NCBI GenBank assembly: GCA_018261935.1
Contig: JAGTRP010000009.1
Span: forward strand, 62,001-126,000
Source of the DNA: Rhodocyclaceae bacterium
GTDB taxonomy: Bacteria > Pseudomonadota > Gammaproteobacteria > Burkholderiales > Rhodocyclaceae
Direction of reading: 5' to 3'
DNA: 64,000 bases
Position numbers and translations under genes: made by a program. Shown here piece by piece: positions 29,754-38,371 of this stretch. The notes under the pieces were generated by a model that was given only the letters and a program-made list of their open reading frames with translations, did no database searches and was not told the DNA's origin. Numbering within the stretch: position 1 is the stretch's first letter; every line of letters begins with the position of its first letter.

Positions 29754-31256
29754 ATGTCTGAAATGAATACTTTAGCCGGCGAAGAGAACGTCAACTCCGC
29801 CACCCCCGCTGCACCGGATGCAGCTCCCGAAATTACCTTCGCCGACCTGGGCCTCGCCCCCGAACTTCTGCGCGCGGTCACCGACCAGGGCTACACCAAG
29901 CCGACCCCGATCCAGGCCAAGGCCATTCCCCTCGTCATGGCCGGCAAGGACATCATGGGCGGCGCCCAGACCGGCACCGGCAAGACGGCCGCCTTCACCC
30001 TGCCCATCCTCCAGCGCCTGCTGCCCCACGCCAGCAGCAGCCCCTCGCCGGCCAAGCACCCGGTGCGGGCCCTCATCCTGGCGCCGACCCGGGAACTGGC
30101 CCTGCAGGTGTTTGAATCGGTGAAGGGCTACAGCAAGCACACGCCGCTGCGGGCCATGTGCGCCTTCGGCGGCGTCGATATCCGGCCCCAGATCGAGGAA
30201 CTCCGCAAGGGCGTCGAAATCCTGGTGGCCACCCCGGGGCGTCTCCTCGACCATGTGGAGCAGAAGAGTGTCAGCTTCGCCGCCGTCCAGGCCCTGGTGC
30301 TGGACGAGGCCGACCGCATGCTGGACATGGGCTTCATCCCGGACGTCACCCGCATCCTCAAGATGCTGCCCAAGGAACGCCAGAGCCTCCTGTTCTCCGC
30401 CACCTTCTCGGAAGAGATCAAGCGCCTGGCCGACTCCATGCTGAAGTCGCCGGTGCTGGTGGAAGTGGCCCGCCGCAACCAGGTGTCCGAAACGATCACC
30501 CACCGGGTTCATCCGGTGTCCGAGTTCTCCAAGCGCTCGCTCCTCACCAAGCTCCTCAAGTCCGGGGAGATCACCCAGGCCATCGTCTTCGTCCGCACCA
30601 AGCAGGGCTGCTCGCGGCTCGCCCGGGAATTGCAGCGGTCCGGCGTCCAGGCCGACGCCATCCACGGCGACAAGAGCCAGCTCGACCGCATCAAGGCCCT
30701 GGATGCCTTCAAGGGCGGCGCCACCCACGTCCTGGTGGCCACCGACGTCGCCGCCCGGGGCCTGGACATCGACGACCTGCCCTACGTCATCAATTACGAA
30801 TTGCCCCACGTGCCGGAAGACTACGTGCACCGCATCGGCCGCACCGGCCGCGCCGGCAAGCAGGGCAACGCCATTTCCCTGGTGTGTGCCCGCGAGGTGG
30901 GCTACCTGGTGGAGATCGAGAAGCTCGTCAAGCGCCCGATCGAGCAGGTCGATGTGGCGGGCTTCGAGCCCGAGGCGGAATACGAATACCCGCCGGGGAA
31001 CAAGAAGAAGCGCAGCAGTGCCCCCGTCAAGGCGCCGGTGGCCCAGAGGCCCGAGCGGTCCGAGCGGTCCGAGCGGCCTGCCCGCGGGCGGGAATCCAGG
31101 AAATCCACTATTGCCGCGGACGGCTTCGACTTCAGCAAGCCCTACGAGGAGCCCCGGGCCGACGTGCCGGATTCGCCCCAGGCGCTCCCCAAAGTCGACC
31201 CCCACAAGCCGAAGCGGGTCGTTGCGGCCCTCCTCGGCGGCCTGGGACGCAAGTAA
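29754..31256 (+). CDS. rhlE: DEAD-box RNA helicase, RhlE-like
   Basis: A 500-aa ATP-dependent RNA helicase. All motifs are visible: Q motif (GYTKPTPIQAKAIP), I (AQTGTGKTAAF), Ia (APTRELALQV), II (VLDEADRMLDMGF), III (FSATFSEE), IV (AIVFVRTKQG), V (ATDVAARGLDIDDL) and VI (HRIGRTGRAGK). The C-terminal tail from about residue 410 is basic, low in complexity (ERSERSERPARGRESRKS) and probably binds RNA. The MLDMGF version of motif II and the overall layout fit RhlE, with roles in ribosome assembly or RNA decay. Confidence 0.93.
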   Translation: MSEMNTLAGEENVNSATPAAPDAAPEITFADLGLAPELLRAVTDQGYTKPTPIQAKAIPLVMAGKDIMGGAQTGTGKTAAFTLPILQRLLPHASSSPSPAKHPVRALILAPTRELALQVFESVKGYSKHTPLRAMCAFGGVDIRPQIEELRKGVEILVATPGRLLDHVEQKSVSFAAVQALVLDEADRMLDMGFIPDVTRILKMLPKERQSLLFSATFSEEIKRLADSMLKSPVLVEVARRNQVSETITHRVHPVSEFSKRSLLTKLLKSGEITQAIVFVRTKQGCSRLARELQRSGVQADAIHGDKSQLDRIKALDAFKGGATHVLVATDVAARGLDIDDLPYVINYELPHVPEDYVHRIGRTGRAGKQGNAISLVCAREVGYLVEIEKLVKRPIEQVDVAGFEPEAEYEYPPGNKKKRSSAPVKAPVAQRPERSERSERPARGRESRKSTIAADGFDFSKPYEEPRADVPDSPQALPKVDPHKPKRVVAALLGGLGRK

Positions 31257-31263
31257 TCCCCCG

Positions 31264-31563
31264 TCAGAAGCTGCGCTTCACATCCTCCGGGCGCTTGAGG
31301 TGCTCGCTGCCCTCGGGATGGCGGGTAATGTAGATGCGGTGGGCGGCAACGACCACCGCATGGACCTCTTCCGCCGACAACTGGGGAAAGTTGTCGCGCA
31401 GGACGCGGAAGGCCAGGTGCTCCAGGGAGCGGCCGCCCCAGCCGGCCTGGGGATCGAAAAACGGCTCGATCATGGCGTAGGCGCTGTCGAATAGTTCCCG
31501 CAGCTGCGGGTTCATTCGTCGATCCGCCTGCTGGCGGCCGTCGCTGTCGGTGTAGGTTGCCAT
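31264..31563 (-). CDS. conserved hypothetical protein
   Basis: A 99-aa soluble protein (MATYTDSDGRQQADRRMNPQ...) with no signal or membrane segment. The middle is helical (LRELFDSAYAMIEPFFDPQAGWGGRSLEHLAFRVLRDNFPQLS). It may be the last gene of the glycolate operon, 82 nt past glcF, or independent. I chose the ATG in MATYTDSDG rather than the one 12 codons upstream because the added residues are not conserved-looking. Not recognised. Confidence 0.65.
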   Translation of the reverse strand: MATYTDSDGRQQADRRMNPQLRELFDSAYAMIEPFFDPQAGWGGRSLEHLAFRVLRDNFPQLSAEEVHAVVVAAHRIYITRHPEGSEHLKRPEDVKRSF

Positions 31564-31645
31564 GCCCGTTCCCTTATCCGTCGTCGATAAAAACGCCAAA
31601 GAATAACTTCAATCGGTTCCGGCACGAAATCCCGGCGCCAGCCCG

Positions 31646-32884
31646 CTACGGCAGAACCTCGTCGATCAATTCAATCCAGTGTCTCACCGGCAGGGCGCTG
31701 CCGGCCTGGAGATGGCTCAGGCAGCCGATATTGGCGGTGGCGATGGCGGCCGGCGCGCCGGCATTCAGGGCTGCCAGCTTGTTGTCCCGCAGGCACTTGG
31801 ACAACCGGGGCTGGAGGACCGAGTAGGTCCCCGCCGAGCCGCAGCACAGGTGGCTATCGGCCACCGGCGTCAGCTGATAACCCGCTTCCGCCAGGAAATT
31901 CTCGATCACCCCCCGGATCTTCAAGCCGTGCTGCAGGGTGCAGGGGGAATGGAAGGCGAGCTTGCCCCGCGCCTGCCGGGCTTCGGCCAGGAGGGGCTGG
32001 AGGCCGGCCTGCTCCGCCACCAGGATTTCGCTCGGATCCTGGCAGAGGACGCTGATTCGGGCCGCCTTCCCGGCATAGGCCGGATCGCCGGCGAGGGCGT
32101 GGCCGTAATCGCGGACCTGGACCCCGCAGCCGGAGGCCGTGACGACGATGGCCTCGGCGCCGGCCTCCACATGGGGCCACCAGGCGTCGATATTGCGCCG
32201 CATGTCGTCCCGGGCAGCCTCCTGGTCGCTGAGGTGAAAGCGGACGGCGCCGCAGCACCCCGCCCCTCCCGCCTCGAATAGGGAGATCCCGAGGCGGTCG
32301 AAGACCCGGGCCGTGGCGGCGTTAATGTTGGGCGCCAGGGCCGGCTGGGCGCAGCCGGCCAGGAGCAGCATGCGGCGGGAATGCCTTTCGGCGGGCGGCC
32401 AGCCCCGGCCGCTCCCCGCCGCCTCCGGCGGCAGCTTGTCGGCCAGGCCCGCCGGCAGGAGTGGACGCAGCATCTGCCCCAGCTTCACCACCGGCCCGAA
32501 AAGGGCCGGCCGCGGCACCACTTCCTTGAGGAGCCAGCGCGCCAGGCGCTCCGAATTGCCCCGTTGCAGCTGTTCCTCCACTACCCGGCGGCCGATGTCC
32601 AGGAGGTGGCTGTACTTGACCCCGGAGGGACAGGTGGTTTCGCAGGACCGGCAGGTCAGGCAACGGTCCAGGTGGAGCCGGGTCTTCCCGGTGGCGGGCT
32701 TGCCCTCCAGCACCTGCTTGATGAGGTAGATGCGGCCCCGGGGCCCGTCCAGCTCGTCCCCCAGCAGCTGGTAGGTGGGGCAGGTGGCGGTGCAGAAGCC
32801 GCAGTGGACGCACTTTCTGAGGATGGCCTCGGCCTCCTGGCCGGCGGGCGTGTCCCGGATGAAGTCGGCGAGATGGGTTTCCAT
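31646..32884 (-). CDS. glcF: glycolate oxidase iron-sulfur subunit
   Basis: GlcF (412 aa) carries electrons from the GlcDE flavoproteins toward quinone when glycolate is oxidised to glyoxylate. Two [4Fe-4S] motifs lie at the N-terminus, CVHCGFCTATCPTY (about residue 22) and CLTCRSCETTCPSGVKY (about 72). Two CCG-type domains follow, with AGCCGAVRFHLS and SHLCCGSAGTYSVLQP. Length matches the family. The start overlaps the glcE stop (TAATG), so it is coupled. Confidence 0.95.
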   Translation of the reverse strand: METHLADFIRDTPAGQEAEAILRKCVHCGFCTATCPTYQLLGDELDGPRGRIYLIKQVLEGKPATGKTRLHLDRCLTCRSCETTCPSGVKYSHLLDIGRRVVEEQLQRGNSERLARWLLKEVVPRPALFGPVVKLGQMLRPLLPAGLADKLPPEAAGSGRGWPPAERHSRRMLLLAGCAQPALAPNINAATARVFDRLGISLFEAGGAGCCGAVRFHLSDQEAARDDMRRNIDAWWPHVEAGAEAIVVTASGCGVQVRDYGHALAGDPAYAGKAARISVLCQDPSEILVAEQAGLQPLLAEARQARGKLAFHSPCTLQHGLKIRGVIENFLAEAGYQLTPVADSHLCCGSAGTYSVLQPRLSKCLRDNKLAALNAGAPAAIATANIGCLSHLQAGSALPVRHWIELIDEVLP

Positions 32885-33939
32885 TAGAGCTCGGCGTAGA
32901 GGCGCCCCGGGTTGAAAATACCCTTGGGGTCGAAGACTTTCTTCAAGCGTTGGTGCAGGGCGAGCAAAGCCGGTGCCAGGGGGGCGAAGGCCCCCTCCCG
33001 GCAGCGCAGGGATTCGGGCGCCCGGAACAGGACGGCATGGCCGCCGGCCTGGCGGGCGGCTTCCCGCACGGTTTCGGCATCGGCATCGGTGGCCAGCCAG
33101 CGCTGGGCGCCGCCCCATTCGACGGCCAGGGCCGTGGGGAGATCCAGGCAGGCGGCCGCGGACGGCAGGGCCAGGCGCCACAGCACTTCTCCGGCAAAGG
33201 CCTCGTGGCGTTGCTCGCGAATCTGCTGCCAGAAGGCATCGGCGGCCAGCAGCCATTCGCCGCCCATTTTCTCCCGGGCCGCCGCCACCGCCGCCTGGGC
33301 GCCGGACAGGCGCACGGTCAGGCGGCCGTCGTGCCAGAAGGAAGCCGAAATGGGCAGGGGCCGGCCGCCCCAGCGGTTGAGCATTTCGATGGCCTGCGGC
33401 TGGGCCGTCTCGAAAATCAGGCTGGCTTCCGCCATGGGGCGGGGCAGCACCTTGAGGGTCACTTCCGCCAGAAGCCCGAGGGTACCGAGGCTGCCGGCCA
33501 GGAACCGGGAGACATCGTAGCCGGCGACGTTCTTCATGACCTGGCCGCCGAAATCCAGCACCTGCCCGGCGCCGTCGATGAGCTTCACCCCGAGGACGAA
33601 ATCCCGCACCGCCCCGGCCTGCTGCCGGCGGGGCCCGGAGAGACCGGCGGCGACGCAGCCGCCGACGGTGGCCGGACCGAAATGGGGCGGCTCGAAGGCC
33701 AGCATCTGGCCCTTTTCCGCCAGGGCCGCATCGATTTCCGCCAGGGGGGTGCCGCAGCGGGCGGTGATGAAGAGCTCGGTGGGCTCGTAGGCGACGATGC
33801 CCCGGTAGCCGGAGACGTCGAACACCTCGCCGGCCAGCAGGCCGCCGTAGAAATCCTTGCTGCCGCCGCCCCTGAAGCGCAGGGCGGTGCCGGTTTCCGC
33901 GGCTTCCCGCACCCGGGCGGCCAGATCGTCGAGCTGCAT
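32884..33939 (-). CDS. glcE: glycolate oxidase FAD-binding subunit
   Basis: GlcE (351 aa) is the shorter FAD-binding subunit of glycolate oxidase. It shows the PCMH-type FAD fold (TALRFRGGGSKDFYGG, TELFITARCGTPLAEIDAALAEKGQML, GGCVAAGLSGPRR, GAVRDFVLGVKLIDG) and the ending FDPKGIFNPGRLYAEL typical of the C-terminal domain. It overlaps both neighbours by one base (TGATG with glcD, TAATG with glcF). The start was set by that coupling and by the beginning of homology (MQLDDLAARV). Confidence 0.95.
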   Translation of the reverse strand: MQLDDLAARVREAAETGTALRFRGGGSKDFYGGLLAGEVFDVSGYRGIVAYEPTELFITARCGTPLAEIDAALAEKGQMLAFEPPHFGPATVGGCVAAGLSGPRRQQAGAVRDFVLGVKLIDGAGQVLDFGGQVMKNVAGYDVSRFLAGSLGTLGLLAEVTLKVLPRPMAEASLIFETAQPQAIEMLNRWGGRPLPISASFWHDGRLTVRLSGAQAAVAAAREKMGGEWLLAADAFWQQIREQRHEAFAGEVLWRLALPSAAACLDLPTALAVEWGGAQRWLATDADAETVREAARQAGGHAVLFRAPESLRCREGAFAPLAPALLALHQRLKKVFDPKGIFNPGRLYAEL

Positions 33940-35444
33940 CAGAAACGCTCCAGGTCGGGGAATTTCAACTCGCCGCCATGGACGTGCATGCGGCCGTACT
34001 CGGCACAGCGGTGCAGGCTGGGGATGGCCTTGCCGGGGTTGAGGAGCCCCGCCTCGTCGAAGGCCGCCTTCACCCTGTGGAAGGTCTCCAGTTCTGGCGT
34101 GGAATACTGCACGCACATCTGGCCGATCTTCTCGACCCCGACCCCGTGCTCGCCGGTGATGGAGCCCCCGAGGGCCACGGAAAGCTCGAGGATCTCGGCC
34201 CCGAAGGCCTCGGCCCGCTCCCACTCCCCGGGCTGGGCGGCGTTGTACATGATGAGAGGGTGGAGGTTGCCGTCGCCGGCGTGGAAGACGTTGGCGCAGC
34301 GCAGGCCGTACTTCCGCTCCATGCCGGCGATGGCCTGGAGCATCTCGGCCAGGCGCCGCCTGGGGATGGTACCGTCCATGCAGTAGTAGTCCGGGGTGAT
34401 GCGCCCGACGGCGGGAAAGGCCGCCTTGCGGCCGGCCCAGAAGCGCAGGCGCTCGGCTTCCGAGCCGGACACCTTGAGGTCCCGGGCGCCGCTCTTTTCC
34501 AGCACGGCCCGGACCCGGGCGATTTCCTCCGCCACTTCCTCCGGGGTGCCGTCCGACTCGCACAGCAGGATGGCCTCGGCCTCAAGGTCGTAGCCGGCCT
34601 GGACGAAGGGCTCCACCGCCGCCGTCGCCGGCTTGTCCATCATCTCCAGGCCGGCCGGGATGATGCCGGCGGCGATGATGGCGGCCACCGCCTCGCCGGC
34701 CTTGCCGATGTCGTCGAACGAGGCCATGACCACCTGGGCCAGTTCCGGCTTGGGGGTGAGCTTGAGGGTCACTTCGGTGACCACCGCCAGCATGCCCTCG
34801 GAGCCGATCAGTAGGGCCAGCAGGTCGTAGCCCGGGGAATCCGGGGCCTCGGAGCCGATTTCGAGGATTTCGCCCTCGATGGTGATGGCCCGCAGGCGCA
34901 GGATGTTGTGGACGGTGAGGCCGTACTTGAGGCAATGGACCCCGCCCGAGTTCTCGGCCACGTTGCCCCCCAGGGTGCAGGCGATCTGGGACGAGGGATC
35001 GGGGGCGTAGTAGAGCCCGTAGGGCGCCGCCGCCTCCGACACCGCCAGGTTGCGCACGCCGGGCTGCACTACCGCCAGCCGGGCGTTGGCGTCGATGCGC
35101 AGGATGCGGTTGAAGCGGGCCAGGGACAGCACCACCCCCTCGCTGTGGGGCATGGCGCCGCCGGAGAGGCCGGTTCCCGCCCCCCGGGCCACCACCGGCA
35201 CCTGGAGGCGCCGGCAGACCCGCAGCACGTCCCGCACCTGCTCCTCGGTCTCGGGCAGGCAGACGGCCGCCGGCAGGGCCCGGTAGGCGGTGAGGCCGTC
35301 GCATTCGTAGGGCCGCAGGTCCTCCTCGTCCACCAGGAGGCAGCGGGGCGGCAGCACCGCCTTCAGCCGGGCCGCCAAAATTCCCTTGTCGGTATGGAAT
35401 GTCATGTCCTGAGCCGCCATGGCCCCCTCCCCCGAAAAATTCAT
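33939..35444 (-). CDS. glcD: glycolate oxidase FAD-linked subunit
   Basis: GlcD (501 aa) is the catalytic flavoprotein of glycolate oxidase, related to D-lactate dehydrogenases. It has PETEEQVRDVLRVCRR, the FAD-binding stretch VVARGAGTGLSGGAMP, GGNVAENSGGVHCLKYG, and the C-terminal FHAGDGNLHPLI and GGSITGEHGVGVEK metal/substrate segments. The ATG at 35444 overlaps the glycerate kinase stop (ATGA). A second ATG at 35420 has a very strong ribosome site (GGGGGAGGGG) and may also be used. Confidence 0.96.
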   Translation of the reverse strand: MNFSGEGAMAAQDMTFHTDKGILAARLKAVLPPRCLLVDEEDLRPYECDGLTAYRALPAAVCLPETEEQVRDVLRVCRRLQVPVVARGAGTGLSGGAMPHSEGVVLSLARFNRILRIDANARLAVVQPGVRNLAVSEAAAPYGLYYAPDPSSQIACTLGGNVAENSGGVHCLKYGLTVHNILRLRAITIEGEILEIGSEAPDSPGYDLLALLIGSEGMLAVVTEVTLKLTPKPELAQVVMASFDDIGKAGEAVAAIIAAGIIPAGLEMMDKPATAAVEPFVQAGYDLEAEAILLCESDGTPEEVAEEIARVRAVLEKSGARDLKVSGSEAERLRFWAGRKAAFPAVGRITPDYYCMDGTIPRRRLAEMLQAIAGMERKYGLRCANVFHAGDGNLHPLIMYNAAQPGEWERAEAFGAEILELSVALGGSITGEHGVGVEKIGQMCVQYSTPELETFHRVKAAFDEAGLLNPGKAIPSLHRCAEYGRMHVHGGELKFPDLERF

Positions 35445-36724
35445 TCTACCCTGACCAGAATGGCCCGGAAGTCATTGACGTTGGTCCGGGTCGGCCCGGT
35501 CACCAGGAGATTCCCGAGGGCCGAGAAGAAGCCCCAGGCATCGTTGTCCTCCAGCCTTTGGTGGGGGTTGATGCCCGTGCCCCGCGCCCGTTCCAGGGTG
35601 TCCGGGCCGACGAAAGCGCCGGCGTTGTCCTCGCTGCCGTCGATGCCGTCGGTGTCCGCCGCCAGGGCATGGATGCCCGGCGCGCCGTCCAAGGCCAGGG
35701 CCAACGCCAGCAGGAACTCGGTGTTGCGCCCGCCCCGGCCGCCGCCCCGCAGGGTCACCGTCGTCTCCCCGCCGGAGAGGAGGACACAGGGCGGCTTGGC
35801 CGGCAGGCCGTGGCGGGCGCAGGAGAGGGCGATGCCGGCCAGCGCCTTGGCGACCTCCCGGGCTTCCCCCTCGATGGCGTCCCCCAGGATCAGGGGCGCC
35901 ACCCCGGCGGCCCGGGCCGTTTCGGCGGCGGCCTGGAGCATCTGCAGGGGGCTCGCCACCAGGCGAAAGGCGCTTTTTTCCAGGCGCGGATCGCCGGGCT
36001 TGGGGGTTTCCAGTTCGCCGGCTTTCAGCCGCGCCCACAAGGCCGGAGCGATGGCGATGCGGTAGCGCTCCAGGATCGCCAGGGCGTCGGCGCAAGTGGT
36101 AGGGTCGGCGACGGTGGGGCCGGAGGCGATCACCGCCGGGTCGTCCCCCGGCACGTCGGAAATGGCCAGGGTGAGCACCCTGGCCGGCCAGGCGGCGGCA
36201 GCGAGGCGTCCTCCCTTGACGGCAGAGAGGTGCTTCCTGACGCAGTTCATTTCGGCGATGGAAGCCCCGCTCTTGAGGAGCGCCCCGGTGACGGCCCGCT
36301 TTTGGGCCAGGGTGACGCCCGGGGCCGGGGCCGCCAGGAGGGCGGAGCCGCCGCCGGAAATGAGGGCCAGGACCCGGTCTTCTGCTCCGAGGCCTCGCAC
36401 CCGCTCCAGGATGCGGGCGGCGGCCGCTTCCCCGGCGGCGTCGGGCACCGGATGGGCAGCCTCGACGACCTCGATGCGCCGGCAGGGCACCCCGTGGCCA
36501 TAGCGGGTAACCACCAGCCCATCCAGTTCCCCGGGCCAGTGGTCTTCCACCGCCCGGGCCATGGCAGCGGACGCCTTGCCGGCGCCGACCACGATCAGCC
36601 GGCCGTCGCCGGGTTCCGGCAGGAGCGCCGGCAGGAGCGGGGGCAGGCAGCGGGCCGGATCGGCCGCAGCCAGGGCGGCATCGAACAGGGCGCGCAGGAG
36701 GTCCCGGGCTGGCAAGGCGCTCAT
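35441..36724 (-). CDS. ttuD: glycerate 2-kinase (MOFRL family)
   Basis: A 427-aa glycerate kinase of the TtuD/MOFRL type, phosphorylating D-glycerate to 2-phosphoglycerate. Motifs are LIVVGAGKASAAMARAVE near residue 43, ALISGGGSALLAAPAPGVTL near 115, ISDVPGDDPAVIASGPTV near 190, LLSGGETTVTLRGGGRGGRNTEFLL near 310 and ALAADTDGIDGSEDNAGA near 350. It is not the GlxK type. It follows hyi by 5 nt and overlaps glcD, placing it in the glyoxylate-to-glycerate branch of the operon. Confidence 0.93.
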   Translation of the reverse strand: MSALPARDLLRALFDAALAAADPARCLPPLLPALLPEPGDGRLIVVGAGKASAAMARAVEDHWPGELDGLVVTRYGHGVPCRRIEVVEAAHPVPDAAGEAAAARILERVRGLGAEDRVLALISGGGSALLAAPAPGVTLAQKRAVTGALLKSGASIAEMNCVRKHLSAVKGGRLAAAAWPARVLTLAISDVPGDDPAVIASGPTVADPTTCADALAILERYRIAIAPALWARLKAGELETPKPGDPRLEKSAFRLVASPLQMLQAAAETARAAGVAPLILGDAIEGEAREVAKALAGIALSCARHGLPAKPPCVLLSGGETTVTLRGGGRGGRNTEFLLALALALDGAPGIHALAADTDGIDGSEDNAGAFVGPDTLERARGTGINPHQRLEDNDAWGFFSALGNLLVTGPTRTNVNDFRAILVRVE

Positions 36725-36729
36725 GGAGG

Positions 36730-37512
36730 TCAGGCAGCCCCGCGCTTCATCCAGCCCAGGCCGACCTCGGTGCCGGCCTTCGGCTTGTATTCGCAGCCCA
36801 CCCAGCCGTCGTAACCCAGGCGATCCAGGAGGGCGAAGAGATAGGGGTAGTTGATTTCGCCGCTGCCGGGCTCGTGGCGGCCGGGATTGTCGGCGATCTG
36901 GAAGTGCCCGATGCTTCCGAGATGGGTCTCGATGGTCCGGGCCAGGTCCCCCTCCATGACTTGGGCGTGGTAGATGTCGAACTGGACCGCCACATTGGGC
37001 CGGTCGATTTCCGTCAGCAGCTCGAAGGCCTTCGCCGGGGTGTCGAGCCAGTAGCCCGGCATATCCACCCGGCTGTTGATGGGCTCGATGAGGAGCCGGA
37101 TGCCGCTGCCGGCCACCCGGTCGGCGGCCCAGCGCAGGTTGGCCACATAGGCGGCGCGCAGCCGGGCCTCGTCCACGCCCGCCGGGCGCAGGCCGGACAG
37201 GCAATGGATGCGCCGGCAATCCAGGGCTCTGGCGTAAGTGAAGGCTAACTCAACGCTCTCCCGGAACTCCGCCTCCCGACCGGGCTGGCAGGCCATTCCC
37301 CGCTCCCCCGCCCCCCAGTCCCCGGCCGGCAGGTTGAAAAGCACCTGCTGCAGCCCGGCGTCCCGCAGCCATCCCGCCACCGATTCGGGCGAATGGTCGT
37401 AGGGCGACATGTATTCCACGCCGCGGAATCCGGCGGCGGCAGCCCGGGCGAAGCGCTCCGGGAACGGCACTTCGGTAAACAGGAAACTCAGGTTGGCGCA
37501 AAAGTTCGGCAT
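36730..37512 (-). CDS. hyi: hydroxypyruvate isomerase
   Basis: Hyi (260 aa) interconverts hydroxypyruvate and tartronate semialdehyde. It is a TIM-barrel sugar isomerase of the xylose-isomerase-like fold, starting MPNFCANLSFLFTEVPFPERF. The metal ligands expected are in LLIEPINSRVDMPGYWLDT (Glu), VAVQFDIYHAQVMEGDL (Asp, His) and GCEYKP (Glu). It is the first gene of the leftward operon hyi-ttuD-glcDEF. ATG 37512 was preferred over 37524 because homologues start MPNF or similar. Confidence 0.92.
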   Translation of the reverse strand: MPNFCANLSFLFTEVPFPERFARAAAAGFRGVEYMSPYDHSPESVAGWLRDAGLQQVLFNLPAGDWGAGERGMACQPGREAEFRESVELAFTYARALDCRRIHCLSGLRPAGVDEARLRAAYVANLRWAADRVAGSGIRLLIEPINSRVDMPGYWLDTPAKAFELLTEIDRPNVAVQFDIYHAQVMEGDLARTIETHLGSIGHFQIADNPGRHEPGSGEINYPYLFALLDRLGYDGWVGCEYKPKAGTEVGLGWMKRGAA

Positions 37513-37656
37513 AGGTGGAACCACGAATATCGTTTTGAGCGGCGGCGCAAGATACTACCCTGCTGATAGAAGAATGCGCTTGTCGCAGCGGCTGTTCTGG
37601 CACCCGAGCCCCCATGCCGCTGCCGGAAAAGCGCCCTCGTTTCGATTGTACCCGCG

Positions 37657-37971
37657 ATGAAAAAGCTGTTCCTCACGATCGCCGCCATGGCAGCCCTGGG
37701 CTGCTGGGGGAGCGCCGCCTCCGCCCTGGAGGCGTGGGACCGCCACAACGGCCGGCACGTGGAAATTCTCGCCCTGGTGGGTGGCGATCAGCTGCGGGTG
37801 GGCAGCCTGCTGGAGCTGGCCCTGTCCGACACCCAGGAAATCATCACCGGCGAGGTCCTGCGGATCACCCACGTCGGCCACGACGTTGAAGTGGAAATCC
37901 TGGACCGGGGTTCCAACCACCTGTTTTTCATCGAGTTTGCGGAAGACGGCATCAGCCAGCTCAGCCGCTAG
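37657..37971 (+). CDS. exported small protein at the head of the curli-like cluster
   Basis: A 104-aa protein with a clear signal peptide (MKKLFLTIAAMAALGCWGSAASA) and a beta-rich mature part (HVEILALVGGDQLRVGSLLELAL, EIITGEVLRITHVGHDVEVEILDRG, HLFFIEFAEDG). No cysteine remains in the mature protein. It is the first gene after the divergent hyi start, 39 nt before the repeat protein, on the same strand. Its position suggests an accessory or chaperone role in the export cluster, but the sequence gives no recognised family and I see no firm similarity to CsgC, CsgE or CsgF. Confidence 0.7.
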   Translation: MKKLFLTIAAMAALGCWGSAASALEAWDRHNGRHVEILALVGGDQLRVGSLLELALSDTQEIITGEVLRITHVGHDVEVEILDRGSNHLFFIEFAEDGISQLSR

Positions 37972-38010
37972 ACCCATTTTTTCAGAAGCAGCATCGATAG
38001 GGAGCACATC

Positions 38011-38322
38011 ATGAAAGTCACCCACACCACACTGCTTGCCCTGGCCCTCGGTTCCGCCAGCAGTCTCGCCATCGCCCAGCAGCAGGGGCCGAGCATCGAA
38101 GGGGGAACCCAGATCACCATCGAAGCCGCCCAGAACCTGAACGCCGCCGTCGGCAACGAATCCACGGCCAGCCAGGCCATCGGCGCCATCGAATCGGGCA
38201 GCGTCAAAGGCGACCTCACCATGACCATCGGGGCCGAGCAGAACCTCAATGCCGCCGTCGGCAACAAGTCCTGCGCCGACCAGCAGATCGGCACCATCGG
38301 CAAGGGGTCGAGCTGCAAGTAA
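38011..38322 (+). CDS. secreted repeat protein, candidate curlin-like fibre subunit
   Basis: A 103-aa exported protein. A signal peptide ending ASSLAIAQQ precedes two repeats whose anchor motif NLNAAVGN falls at residues 42 and 78, 36 residues apart: NLNAAVGNESTASQAIGAI and NLNAAVGNKSCADQQIGTI. In both, G-N-x5-Q has the same spacing as in curlin repeats of CsgA (GNSALALQ). The mature chain is rich in Gly, Ala, Asn, Ser and Gln and poor in aromatics. Two cysteines near the end (CADQQIGTIGKGSSC) could form a disulfide. A strong terminator follows within 10 nt, as expected for a gene made in excess of its exporter. Fibre formation is inference. Confidence 0.75.
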   Translation: MKVTHTTLLALALGSASSLAIAQQQGPSIEGGTQITIEAAQNLNAAVGNESTASQAIGAIESGSVKGDLTMTIGAEQNLNAAVGNKSCADQQIGTIGKGSSCK

Positions 38323-38329
38323 GCGCGTG

Positions 38330-38355
38330 GGGGCGAGGCCTTCGCCCCTTTTTTT
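38330..38355 (+). terminator. intrinsic terminator inside the curli-like cluster
   Basis: GGGGCGA (38330-38336), loop GGCCT, TCGCCCC (38342-38348), then seven T. It stands between the repeat-protein gene and the downstream export genes and would limit read-through to them. Confidence 0.9.
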
Positions 38356-38371
38356 GCTGCAGGGCTACATC

